The notes beneath the pieces are model-generated. The model searched no databases, had not been told where the DNA came from, and worked only from the letters and a program-made list of their open reading frames with translations. Positions 1-6,634 of a stretch of 13,027 nt of DNA are shown one piece after another. Both the position numbers and the translations under genes were made by a program. Origin of the DNA: Armatimonadetes bacterium UBA5352 (GTDB taxonomy: Bacteria; Armatimonadota; Zipacnadia; Zipacnadales; UBA5352); contig DHPY01000014.1 in assembly GCA_002411015.1 (NCBI GenBank), positions 71,746-84,772 on the forward strand, given 5' to 3'. The stretch's first letter is position 1; the number at the start of each line of letters is the position of its first letter.

Positions 1-133
1 CCACGACACGGCAACTACGGCGCCGACCAAAGATGTGCGTAATGCATAGGCTGTACGACCGCGAAGCCCATGCGCCAGCAGGTCTCCGGCGTGCGGCGCC
101 GAACCTCCTCGGCGCAGCACAGGCAGCTTTGCC
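1..133. other. Left-edge intergenic sequence
   Basis: This stretch precedes the SDR gene and its ribosome binding site. Plus-strand frames 1 and 2 are open from the edge only to stops at about 40-42 and 47-49, so the tail of an upstream plus-strand gene could end here, but it is too short to recognise. I see no convincing promoter hexamers and no strong hairpin. Confidence 0.4.
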
Positions 134-140
134 AGGAGGA
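134..140 (+). promoter_or_regulatory. Shine-Dalgarno site of the SDR gene
   Basis: The sequence AGGAGGA lies 7 nt before an ATG at 148. It is a near-perfect anti-16S match. It fixes the start at 148 rather than at the in-frame ATG at 70, whose extra 26 residues look like untranslated leader. Confidence 0.8.
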
Positions 141-147
141 GTGCCCC

Positions 148-969
148 ATGCCCCCCCGCGGACCGCACATCACACGACTCTTCGATCTCACCGGGCGCGT
201 CGCGATGGTCACCGGCGGCGCGCAGAACCTCGGCCTCGACATGGCCGAAGCACTTGCGGAGGCCGGCGCCGACCTCGCCATCACCTCCCGCGACTGCGCC
301 AAATGCACTGACACCGCCCGTGCGCTCGCAGAGCAGACCGGACGCCGAGTGCTCGCGCTGGAGCTTGATATCCTCGATCAGGCCTCGGTTGAGGCCGCCT
401 TCGCGCGCGTGATGGACGAGTACGGGCGGCTCGATGTCCTCGTCAACAACGCGGGCGGCGCCCGCCTCTCCGGCGGCGGCGTCACCGCCGATGAGCGGCT
501 TCCGGAGGACTTCGACCACGTCATCCGCCTCAACCTCCTCGGCACCTTCCACTGCTGCCGCGAGGCTGTGCGCACCATGAAGCGCCAGGGCTCCGGCTCC
601 ATCGTCAACGTCGGCTCCATCTCCGGAATGGTCGGCCGCAACCGATGGGTCTACGAGGGCTCGGAGGCGATGGTCCCGAACATGAGCGACTACACCGCCG
701 CGAAGGGCGGCATCATCGCCTACACCCGCGACCTCGCCGCCGAGAACGGCCGCTACGGGATCCGCGTGAACTGCATCTCGCCGGGTGGATTCGAGCGCGG
801 GCAGCCGCCGGAGTTCATCCGCCGCTACAGCCGCCACGTGATGCTCGGGCGCATGGGCCGCGATGGCCAGGACCTCAAGGGCGCGGTCGTCTACCTCTCA
901 TCCGACGCATCAGGCTACGTCACCGGGCAGAATCTCGCAGTGGATGGAGGCTTCACCGCATGGTCATGA
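148..969 (+). CDS. SDR-family NAD(P)-dependent oxidoreductase
   Basis: A 273-residue classical short-chain dehydrogenase/reductase, most like sugar-acid or polyol dehydrogenases (gluconate 5-dehydrogenase/KduD type); it is likely a cytosolic alcohol/ketone oxidoreductase using NAD(P). The Rossmann cofactor motif TGGAQNLG is at residues 22-29, with Asn at the usual middle Gly. The NNAG structural motif is at 100-103, the catalytic Ser is probably S157 in GSISG, and the active site YTAAK has Y182 and K186. The C-terminal VTGQNLAVDGGF is typical of the family. Ser and Tyr are 25 residues apart rather than the usual 13, so there is an insertion of about 12 residues just before the catalytic Tyr. 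The start at 148 is set by AGGAGGA 7 nt upstream. The stop overlaps the start of the next oxidoreductase gene, so the two are translationally coupled. The family is certain; the substrate is unknown. Confidence 0.9.
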   Translation: MPPRGPHITRLFDLTGRVAMVTGGAQNLGLDMAEALAEAGADLAITSRDCAKCTDTARALAEQTGRRVLALELDILDQASVEAAFARVMDEYGRLDVLVNNAGGARLSGGGVTADERLPEDFDHVIRLNLLGTFHCCREAVRTMKRQGSGSIVNVGSISGMVGRNRWVYEGSEAMVPNMSDYTAAKGGIIAYTRDLAAENGRYGIRVNCISPGGFERGQPPEFIRRYSRHVMLGRMGRDGQDLKGAVVYLSSDASGYVTGQNLAVDGGFTAWS

Positions 970-1958
970 TCCCGGCCACACGAGTGCTCGTTGTCGGCTG
1001 CGGCTCGATCGGCAAGCGTCACGCGCGGCTGCTGGCGGAGGCGCCGCAGGTGGAGGTGCTGGTCTGCGACGCGCGCGAGGAGAACCTTCAGGCCGCGCTG
1101 GCCGAGGCCCCCGGCTCCCGCGGCTTCGCGAGCTACGAGGAGGCGCTGGCCGCCGAGCCGGACGCCGTCTTCGTCTGCACGCCCAACCGCCTGCACCGGC
1201 CGATGGCGGTCGCGGCGCTGGAGGCGGGCTGCCACGTCATGTGCGAGAAGCCGGTCGCGGACACGCTGGAGAACGCGGAGGCGATCGCGCAGGCTGCCGC
1301 CGCCGCGGACACGATGCTGCAGGTCGGCTACTCCCTGCGCTCGCACGCGGGCCTAAGGCGCCTGCGGGAGCTGGTCGAGGCGGGCGCCTGCGGGAACATC
1401 GTGGGCGGGCGTGCGATGGTCGGCACCTACTTCACGCTCATGTGCGCCACCACGCCCTACCGCATGGAGGAGGAGAACGCGCTCATCGTTGACTACACGC
1501 ACCTGCTCGACTACCTCGCGCTGCTGATCGGGCCGGTCGTGAGGGTGAGCGCGGAGTCGGCTACCCTCGGCGACCTTCCGATGATGCCGCGCCCGAACGT
1601 CTTCAGCGCCATCCTGACGCACGAGACGGGCGCAATCTCCCAATTCCACGCGGACTACGTGCAGCTCCCGCAGCGCTCGATGGCCGAGGTTTTCGGCGAC
1701 GAGCATGTGCTCTCGTATGACTTCCAGGACTACGAGCTTCGCATCTACGAGCGCGAGAAGCCCGGCTACACGGTCGAGCGCGTCGTGAGCGCGCGCGACG
1801 ACATCTACCGCGTGCAGATCGCGGACTTCCTCGAGGCCATCCACGGCGACCGCGTCCCCATCTGCAGCGCGCAGGAGGGCGTGGCGGCGCTGCGGGCGGC
1901 GCTTGCGGCCGTCAAATCCGCGCGCGAGCACCGCTCGGTCGAGCTGGCGGAGGTGTAG
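960..1958 (+). CDS. Gfo/Idh/MocA-family oxidoreductase
   Basis: A 332-residue NAD(P)-dependent oxidoreductase of the glucose-fructose oxidoreductase/inositol dehydrogenase family, which oxidises or reduces sugars, inositols or sugar derivatives in the cytosol. The N-terminal Rossmann fold has GCGSIG at residues 13-18. The family hallmark EKP is at 96-98, with K97 the likely catalytic/cofactor lysine. A later D178-xx-H181-xx-D184 segment matches the conserved substrate-side helix, and a C-terminal alpha/beta domain follows. The start at ATG 960 is chosen because GGAGG at 946-950 lies 9 nt upstream; ATG 966 is the alternative. The gene overlaps the SDR stop by 10 nt, so the two enzymes are probably made together and may act on successive oxidation states of one sugar. 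The substrate cannot be assigned. Its 3' end faces the hydrolase gene. Confidence 0.9.
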   Translation: MVMIPATRVLVVGCGSIGKRHARLLAEAPQVEVLVCDAREENLQAALAEAPGSRGFASYEEALAAEPDAVFVCTPNRLHRPMAVAALEAGCHVMCEKPVADTLENAEAIAQAAAAADTMLQVGYSLRSHAGLRRLRELVEAGACGNIVGGRAMVGTYFTLMCATTPYRMEEENALIVDYTHLLDYLALLIGPVVRVSAESATLGDLPMMPRPNVFSAILTHETGAISQFHADYVQLPQRSMAEVFGDEHVLSYDFQDYELRIYEREKPGYTVERVVSARDDIYRVQIADFLEAIHGDRVPICSAQEGVAALRAALAAVKSAREHRSVELAEV

Positions 1959-1973
1959 GCGGAGGCGCGCGAA

Positions 1974-2639
1974 TCAGCCGCCCAGGTGCTGCGCGAACCA
2001 CTCGGCAGCGATCCTCGCGACCTCCCCCAGCTTCCCGGGCTCCTCGAAGAGGTGGCTCGCGCCCGGGACGATCTTCAGCTCCGCGGGCGCCTTCATCTGC
2101 GCCATCGCGTCGCGGTTCATCTGCAGGACCTGCGTGTCGAAGCCGCCGACGATCAGCAGGATCGGCGCCGTGAACTGCCCGAGCGCCGGCCCCGCGAGGT
2201 CCGGCCTCCCGCCGCGCGAGACGATCCCGTGGATGTCATCGCGCCCTGCCGCGGCAATGATCGCCGCCGCCGCGCCCGTGCTTGAGCCGAAGTAGCCGAT
2301 GCGCAGCTCGCGCGTCTCGTCCTGCGCGCCCAGCCAGTCGGTCGCCAGCACAAGCCGCCGGGCGAGCAGGCCGATGTCAAAGCGGAACTCGCGCGTGTAC
2401 ATATCCACGCGCTCCTCCTCCTGGGTGAGCAGGTCCATCATGAACGTCGCGAGACCCACCGCGCGGAGCACCTGCGCGACGTAGTTGTTCCTCGGCGAGT
2501 GCCGGCTGCTGCCCGAGCCATGCGCGAAGACGACCATGCCCTGCGCTCCCTCGGGGATCGCGAGGTTGCCGTAGGCTGGCCCCTTCTCCGTCGGGATCGC
2601 GACTTCCAGGCCATACGCGCCTCGCTCTGCCGTTGCCAT
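1974..2639 (-). CDS. Alpha/beta hydrolase, dienelactone hydrolase type
   Basis: A 221-residue single-domain alpha/beta hydrolase, probably a cytosolic esterase-like enzyme. An early HGSGSSRHSPRN segment (about residues 40-51) matches the oxyanion-loop region. The nucleophile elbow is GSSTG at 118-122, with S120 as nucleophile. D168 in GGFD and H196 in GASHLFEEPG complete a Ser-Asp-His triad. Classical dienelactone hydrolases use Cys as nucleophile, so true dienelactone activity is not implied. Similar proteins occur widely as stand-alone hydrolases or fused to phosphoribosyltransferase domains; no such fusion is present here. The start at ATG 2639 is preferred over GTG 2648 because GAGG at 2648-2651 sits 8 nt upstream of the ATG and overlaps the GTG. 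The gene converges on the Gfo/Idh gene with a 15-nt gap and diverges from the lyase-like gene. Confidence 0.82.
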   Translation of the reverse strand: MATAERGAYGLEVAIPTEKGPAYGNLAIPEGAQGMVVFAHGSGSSRHSPRNNYVAQVLRAVGLATFMMDLLTQEEERVDMYTREFRFDIGLLARRLVLATDWLGAQDETRELRIGYFGSSTGAAAAIIAAAGRDDIHGIVSRGGRPDLAGPALGQFTAPILLIVGGFDTQVLQMNRDAMAQMKAPAELKIVPGASHLFEEPGKLGEVARIAAEWFAQHLGG

Positions 2640-2800
2640 CTGCGTCACCTCACTCGGTCTGCCGCTCCCCCTGGTACACTTAGCGCCACCGCCGCGACTT
2701 CCTGCCGCGATCGTGTTGCTGCCTTTGGAGGCAGGTTCGGGCCGGGCGCGGGAGAATAGCCCTGCGCAGGAGCAAGTGCTGTGGGAAACGGGAGACGATC
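2640..2800. promoter_or_regulatory. Divergent intergenic region with possible promoter
   Basis: This 161-nt region separates the minus-strand hydrolase from the plus-strand lyase-like gene and must drive both. On the plus strand TGG-TACACT at 2672-2680 resembles an extended -10 element, but no good -35 is seen. A small hairpin, CTGCC/GGCAG (2719-2723 and 2730-2734, 6-nt loop), would lie in the leader. GGAG at 2791-2794 is 6 nt before the ATG at 2801 and is the likely ribosome binding site. A minus-strand promoter is not obvious. The promoter calls are inference from short matches. Confidence 0.35.
2648..2651 (-). promoter_or_regulatory. Ribosome binding site that decides the hydrolase start
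   Basis: On the minus strand GAGG at 2651-2648 is followed by 8 nt and ATG at 2639. The upstream in-frame GTG at 2648 overlaps this element, so it is unlikely to be the start. Confidence 0.6.
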
Positions 2801-5164
2801 ATGGATCCGCTCAAGATCACAGTCCGCGATATGAGCTCACTCGACACGCTGCGCCCGGTCACGGGTGGAGTGCCGATCCCCGAGGGCGCCGCCCCGGCAG
2901 GATGCCAGTTCAGTCTTGTGGATGCGGGCGGCGCGCAGGTGCCGCTGCAGACCGAGGTGCTGGCGCGGTGGGCAGATGGCTCCGCCCGCTGGGTGCTGCT
3001 GGACTTCCAGGCCGCCCCGACCGCCGATGGTGAGACGCGCTACACGCTGGAGCGAAACGACCTGGCTGTGGTCTCGCCGGAAACGGCCTGCTCCATCGCG
3101 GAGGACGCCCGGACCATCACCTGCGGTGAGAGAGCAATCAGCGTCGGCGACGATGGCCTTGTGCGGCTCGGCGACACCGCGGATGCCGCCCTGCTCGTGA
3201 CGGATGCCGCCGGCAACGCCTGCACGACCAGACTGCGCGCGGTTGAGGTGCATGCGGAGGGCCCAATGCGCGCAAGCATCGAGCTTCGTGGCGATGTAGT
3301 GCGGCCCTCCGGCGAGCGCTGGTTCAGCTTCCGGCTCCGCGTCTCCGCCTACGCAGGGCTCGACTGCGTCCGCTTCGAGCCGATGATCATCATGGACGCC
3401 GATGAGGGGCTGGTGCAGGAGATCGGCGGCGTGGCGCTGCAGTTCCGGCCGCAGGCTGAGATCAGCCGCTGGCGCATCGGCGGCGAGCCCGGGGCCGAGG
3501 GAGGCGCGGGAGAGAGTGCGCGGCTCCTCCAGACCACCGATCTCGCGTACCGCCTGACTGCCGCAGACGAGGTGCATAGCGGCGAGCGCGCACCGGGCTG
3601 GGTCGAGGCTGATCTCCCCCACTCCAGCCTCGCTCTGGCGGTGCGCGACTTCTGGCGGATGTGGCCCGCGGGGATCGCCATGACGCACGAGGGCGTCGAG
3701 GTCGAGATGCTTCCCGCCAGGCCCGAGCGCGACGACTTTGCGGTGATGGAGCCGTGGTGGAAGTATGGCTACTTCTTCGGCGACGGGCACTACCGCATCC
3801 GCACCGGTCAGGCACGCCGCTGGGAGGTGTGGCTCGATCTGTCCGGCGACGGCGATGCGCTTGCGTGCGCCATCGACCGGCCACTAATCCCGATCGCGGA
3901 CCCGGCGCAGGCCATCGCCACCGGCGTGTGGGATGAGATCATGCCTGCCGGCGGCGAGATGGCCGAGTACGATGCCTGGGCGGACAGGCTCTTCGACGCA
4001 CTGCAGGACTCAGTCGAGCAGCAGCATGACCACGGCGCGATGAACTGGGGCGACTGGTACGGTGAGCGCCACGTCAACTGGGGCAACCACGAGTATGACA
4101 CCGCGAACCAACTCCTGATCCAGTTCGCGCGCACCGGCGATCCGCGCTACTTCTACGCCGCCGACGCCGCCGCCCGTCACTCCGTCGAGGTGGACACCGT
4201 CCATCACATGAACGATGCGCTCTGGGATCACTACTGCGAGACCTCCGGCGGCCCGAAGCGCGGCGAGGAGGGCGAGGAGCCGAACTACCCCTACCGCGCG
4301 GGGATGGTCCACCAGCACACGGTCGGCCACGTCTCCGGCCTGGTGGACGTCGCCGCAATCCGCGAGATCTTCATCGCGCACAACGTCGGGGACTCGCCGA
4401 ACCCGTACCTCTGCCTGCAGCCGACGAACCTCGGCCATATCTACACGCAGGGCAGCACGCGCCACTACTTCCTGACCGGCGACCGGTTCATCCGCGAGAC
4501 AGTCGAGCTGATCGGCGACAACCTCGCGCGACTCGTGGAGGACCGGCGCTTCCCCTTCATGGGTCACAGCCACTGCGGCCGGGTCGCGGGCTGGACGATG
4601 CTCGCCCTCGCGGGCGCGTACGACCTCAGCGGCGAGGATCGCTACCTCGCCGCCATGCGCACGATCGCTGAGGATGCCATGCGCGATCAGGACCCGAACT
4701 GCGGCGGCTGGCTCTACTACCCGATGGCGCATGGACACTGCAACTGCGTCACCGTCAAGCACACCGGCATGGCGGGCTTCATCACCTCGGTCCTCATCAA
4801 CGGCCTCTCGCGCTACTACCAGCTCTCCGGCGACGAGCGCCTGCCCGAGTGCATAGACCGTGGAGTCACCTTCCTTGACCTCGATACCTGGCACGAGCAG
4901 TGGCGCGGCTGGCGCTACACTTCCTGCCCGGCCACTGCCCTGCACGGCGTCAGCCAGCCGGGGGTGACGATGATGGCGCATGTGAACGGCGCGCGCTTCG
5001 GCTCGAACCCCGAGCACCTGCGAGTCCTTGGCGTGGCGTGGGAGGAGAAGTTTGGCAAGCTCCTGCGCGTGAATATGAGCCAGGGCTTCGGCAAGGCCTG
5101 GACGAGCACGATGTATGGCTGCGCGGAGACCGCGGGCATTCTCGCGCGGCGCGGGGAGGAGTAA
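2801..5164 (+). CDS. PcRGLX/YetA-like exo-rhamnogalacturonan lyase family protein (PL26-like)
   Basis: A 787-residue protein that I recognise as the PcRGLX/YetA family: an N-terminal RIFT barrel (about residues 5-90), a central beta-sandwich (about 95-370) and a C-terminal alpha/alpha toroid (about 385-787). The RIFT barrel is marked by GVPIPEGA at 23-30 and ARWADGSARWVLLDF at 55-69. The toroid opens with NWGDWYGERHVNWGNHEYDT at 415-434 and includes the His-rich MVHQHTVGH at 502-510 and GHSHCGR at 588-594. The founding fungal member (CAZy PL26) removes unsaturated galacturonosyl-rhamnose from rhamnogalacturonan, so pectin-fragment degradation is possible; most bacterial members are uncharacterised. 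There is no signal peptide or membrane segment, so it should act in the cytosol on imported oligosaccharides. The start is supported by GGAG 6 nt upstream. The flavoprotein gene follows after 51 nt and is likely co-transcribed. Family confidence is good; activity is inferred. Confidence 0.8.
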   Translation: MDPLKITVRDMSSLDTLRPVTGGVPIPEGAAPAGCQFSLVDAGGAQVPLQTEVLARWADGSARWVLLDFQAAPTADGETRYTLERNDLAVVSPETACSIAEDARTITCGERAISVGDDGLVRLGDTADAALLVTDAAGNACTTRLRAVEVHAEGPMRASIELRGDVVRPSGERWFSFRLRVSAYAGLDCVRFEPMIIMDADEGLVQEIGGVALQFRPQAEISRWRIGGEPGAEGGAGESARLLQTTDLAYRLTAADEVHSGERAPGWVEADLPHSSLALAVRDFWRMWPAGIAMTHEGVEVEMLPARPERDDFAVMEPWWKYGYFFGDGHYRIRTGQARRWEVWLDLSGDGDALACAIDRPLIPIADPAQAIATGVWDEIMPAGGEMAEYDAWADRLFDALQDSVEQQHDHGAMNWGDWYGERHVNWGNHEYDTANQLLIQFARTGDPRYFYAADAAARHSVEVDTVHHMNDALWDHYCETSGGPKRGEEGEEPNYPYRAGMVHQHTVGHVSGLVDVAAIREIFIAHNVGDSPNPYLCLQPTNLGHIYTQGSTRHYFLTGDRFIRETVELIGDNLARLVEDRRFPFMGHSHCGRVAGWTMLALAGAYDLSGEDRYLAAMRTIAEDAMRDQDPNCGGWLYYPMAHGHCNCVTVKHTGMAGFITSVLINGLSRYYQLSGDERLPECIDRGVTFLDLDTWHEQWRGWRYTSCPATALHGVSQPGVTMMAHVNGARFGSNPEHLRVLGVAWEEKFGKLLRVNMSQGFGKAWTSTMYGCAETAGILARRGEE

Positions 5165-5194
5165 GAGAGGGGCTTCGATGGCCGGCGGCGTAGT

Positions 5195-5208
5195 ACCTCC
5201 CGGGAGGT
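5195..5208 (+). promoter_or_regulatory. Perfect palindrome containing the flavoprotein ribosome binding site
   Basis: ACCTCCCGGGAGGT is a perfect 14-bp palindrome. Its right half, GGGAGGT (5202-5208), is the Shine-Dalgarno element 7 nt before ATG 5216. The left half is an anti-Shine-Dalgarno sequence, so the mRNA could fold into a 5-bp stem with a CCGG loop that hides the site. This could lower translation relative to the upstream gene, or it could be a DNA operator, or chance in a GC-rich genome. Confidence 0.5.
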
Positions 5209-5215
5209 CATCGGC

Positions 5216-6577
5216 ATGGGCGACGATCGCTTCGTCATCATCGGCGGCGGGCCCGCGGGCATCGCCGCCGCCATCAGCACCATCAACGCGGGCTTTCCGC
5301 CCGGGCGCATCACGCTGCTCGAGAAGGGCGACCGCAACGATCCCAGCCGCACCTCCGGCTTCGGCGGCGCAGGCGCGAACTCCGACGGCAAGCTTGTCCT
5401 CGAGAGCGCTATCGGCGGAGAGCTTAAGACGTGGGTGGGCGAGCGGATCGAGGGCCTGCTCGAGGATGTGCTCGACCTCTACCTCGACTTCCTCGCCCCC
5501 TCCGAGCGCCCCGCCTACGAGAAGATGCGCGGGCGGTTCAGCGACCCCGCGGCGGGCGCGCGCATCCAGCAGGCATGCATCCGTGCGGGCCTGGAGTACA
5601 TTCCGGCCGACATCATCCCGCTCGGCACGACCGCCTGCCGCCGCGTCGTGGATGGCTGGTACGACTTCCTCATCGAGCGCGGGGCGCAGGTCCTGCTGAA
5701 CACCCGCGTAACCGGCTTCGCCCAGGGCAACGGCGGCTGGAGCGTGACCTCCGAGAGCGGCGAGACGCTACGGGCGCGCTGGCTGCTCGCGGCTCCGGGG
5801 CGCAGCGGCCACGCGTTCCTCGTGCGGGCGCTCGCGGAGAACGGCATCCCCACCGTGAACGGGCCGATTGACGTCGGCGTTCGTGTCGAGACCGATGCGC
5901 AGCTCACACGCCCGCTCACCGATGCCACCTGGGAGTTCAAGCTGCGCGGGCTGATCGAGGGCTCCCACGTGCGCACCTTCTGCGTCTGCCCCGAGGGCTC
6001 GGTGCTCGTCGAGCGCTACGATGAGGACCTGCTGGCGGTGAACGGCCAGACCCTCCCCGAGCACCCCACCGGGCGCACGAACTTCGCGGTGCTGCACACC
6101 ATCTACCTCGACGACCCCTGCGACAACCCGGCGCAGTTCGCGCAGGCCTACATCCGCACCGCCAACATCCTCGGCGCGCGCAACGCCATCGTGCAGACCT
6201 GGCCGAAGTTCGCCGAGCGCCGCCGCTCCCGCGCGAGCGACCTGCGCGACTCGTTCATCACCCCGACACTCGCCTCCGCGCTGCCGGGCGACATCCGCCT
6301 CGCGCTCAACGCGAAGTCCTGCAGCGTCATCGAGGCGTTCATGCGCGCGCTCGATGGCCCGGGGCTGCTCGAGGGCCTGTGCAGCAACCGCACGCTCCTC
6401 TACGCGCCCGAGGCGAAGTTCTACACCGTGCGGCCGGCGCAGCTCTCGGCGGAGCTCGAATCGGAGCGGCCCGAGCTCTTCTTCGCGGGCGATGGCTCGG
6501 GTATCACGCGCGGGCTGGTGCAGGCCTCCGCGAGCGGCATTGTTGTCGGGCGGGAGGTCGCGCGGCGAGCGCAGTGA
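5216..6577 (+). CDS. FAD-dependent dehydrogenase, COG2509-like
   Basis: A 453-residue soluble flavoprotein of the NAD(P)/FAD-dependent oxidoreductase superfamily, closest by motif to the uncharacterised FAD-dependent dehydrogenases of COG2509. The N-terminal dinucleotide-binding motif GGGPAG is at residues 10-15. A Gly-rich segment RTSGFGGAGANSDGKL is at 45-60, and a CVCPEG element (about 256-261) is typical of the group. The second FAD contact, FFAGDGSGITRG, is at 422-433, followed by the ASASGIVVG helix. No signal peptide or membrane helix is seen. The true substrate of this group is not established. It follows the lyase-like gene by 51 nt and probably belongs to the same transcript. The start is set by GGGAGGT 7 nt upstream, which lies inside a palindrome. 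A terminator-like hairpin begins 1 nt after the stop. Confidence 0.83.
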   Translation: MGDDRFVIIGGGPAGIAAAISTINAGFPPGRITLLEKGDRNDPSRTSGFGGAGANSDGKLVLESAIGGELKTWVGERIEGLLEDVLDLYLDFLAPSERPAYEKMRGRFSDPAAGARIQQACIRAGLEYIPADIIPLGTTACRRVVDGWYDFLIERGAQVLLNTRVTGFAQGNGGWSVTSESGETLRARWLLAAPGRSGHAFLVRALAENGIPTVNGPIDVGVRVETDAQLTRPLTDATWEFKLRGLIEGSHVRTFCVCPEGSVLVERYDEDLLAVNGQTLPEHPTGRTNFAVLHTIYLDDPCDNPAQFAQAYIRTANILGARNAIVQTWPKFAERRRSRASDLRDSFITPTLASALPGDIRLALNAKSCSVIEAFMRALDGPGLLEGLCSNRTLLYAPEAKFYTVRPAQLSAELESERPELFFAGDGSGITRGLVQASASGIVVGREVARRAQ

Positions 6578-6578
6578 A

Positions 6579-6607
6579 GAGGGCGAGCCCGCTCTGGGCC
6601 CGCCCTC
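6579..6607. terminator. Hairpin between convergent genes, possible bidirectional terminator
   Basis: GAGGGCG (6579-6585) pairs perfectly with CGCCCTC (6601-6607). After one A/C mismatch, GCCC (6587-6590) pairs with GGGC (6596-6599) around a 5-nt loop. The stem is therefore 7 bp plus 4 bp. It starts 1 nt after the flavoprotein stop and lies 27 nt beyond the discoidin gene stop, so it could end both transcripts. Neither side has a T-tract, so it is not a textbook intrinsic terminator. Confidence 0.6.
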
Positions 6608-6634
6608 GGAAGTGCTGATGAGACGCGCCGGCTG

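Noticed and set aside
70..147. Upstream in-frame extension of the SDR gene from ATG 70
   Set aside because: The perfect Shine-Dalgarno at 134-140 lies inside this extension, and the extra residues do not resemble an SDR N-terminus.
645..959. Open frame continuing upstream of the Gfo/Idh gene through the SDR gene
   Set aside because: It overlaps the SDR coding region in another frame with Arg/His/Gly-rich translation; the Rossmann fold begins only at about 981.
1958..1982. GGCGG/CCGCC inverted repeat between the convergent Gfo/Idh and hydrolase genes as terminator
   Set aside because: The stem is only 5 bp with a 15-nt loop, it runs into the hydrolase coding region, and it has no T-tract; it is likely chance.
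2837..3790. Long minus-strand open frame (317 codons) opposite the lyase-like gene
   Set aside because: It has biased His/Arg/Ala composition and no recognisable motif, lies antisense to a well-supported gene, and long antisense frames are common at this GC content.
4010..5017. Long minus-strand open frame (335 codons) opposite the lyase-like gene
   Set aside because: It is antisense to the conserved toroid domain, has low-complexity Val/Ala/Arg composition, and no motif.
5178..5699. Small ORF from ATG 5178 with GAGGGG upstream, possibly a leader peptide
   Set aside because: It does not end before the flavoprotein gene but runs far into it in another frame with Ser/Ala/Arg-rich translation, so it is a frame shadow rather than a leader.
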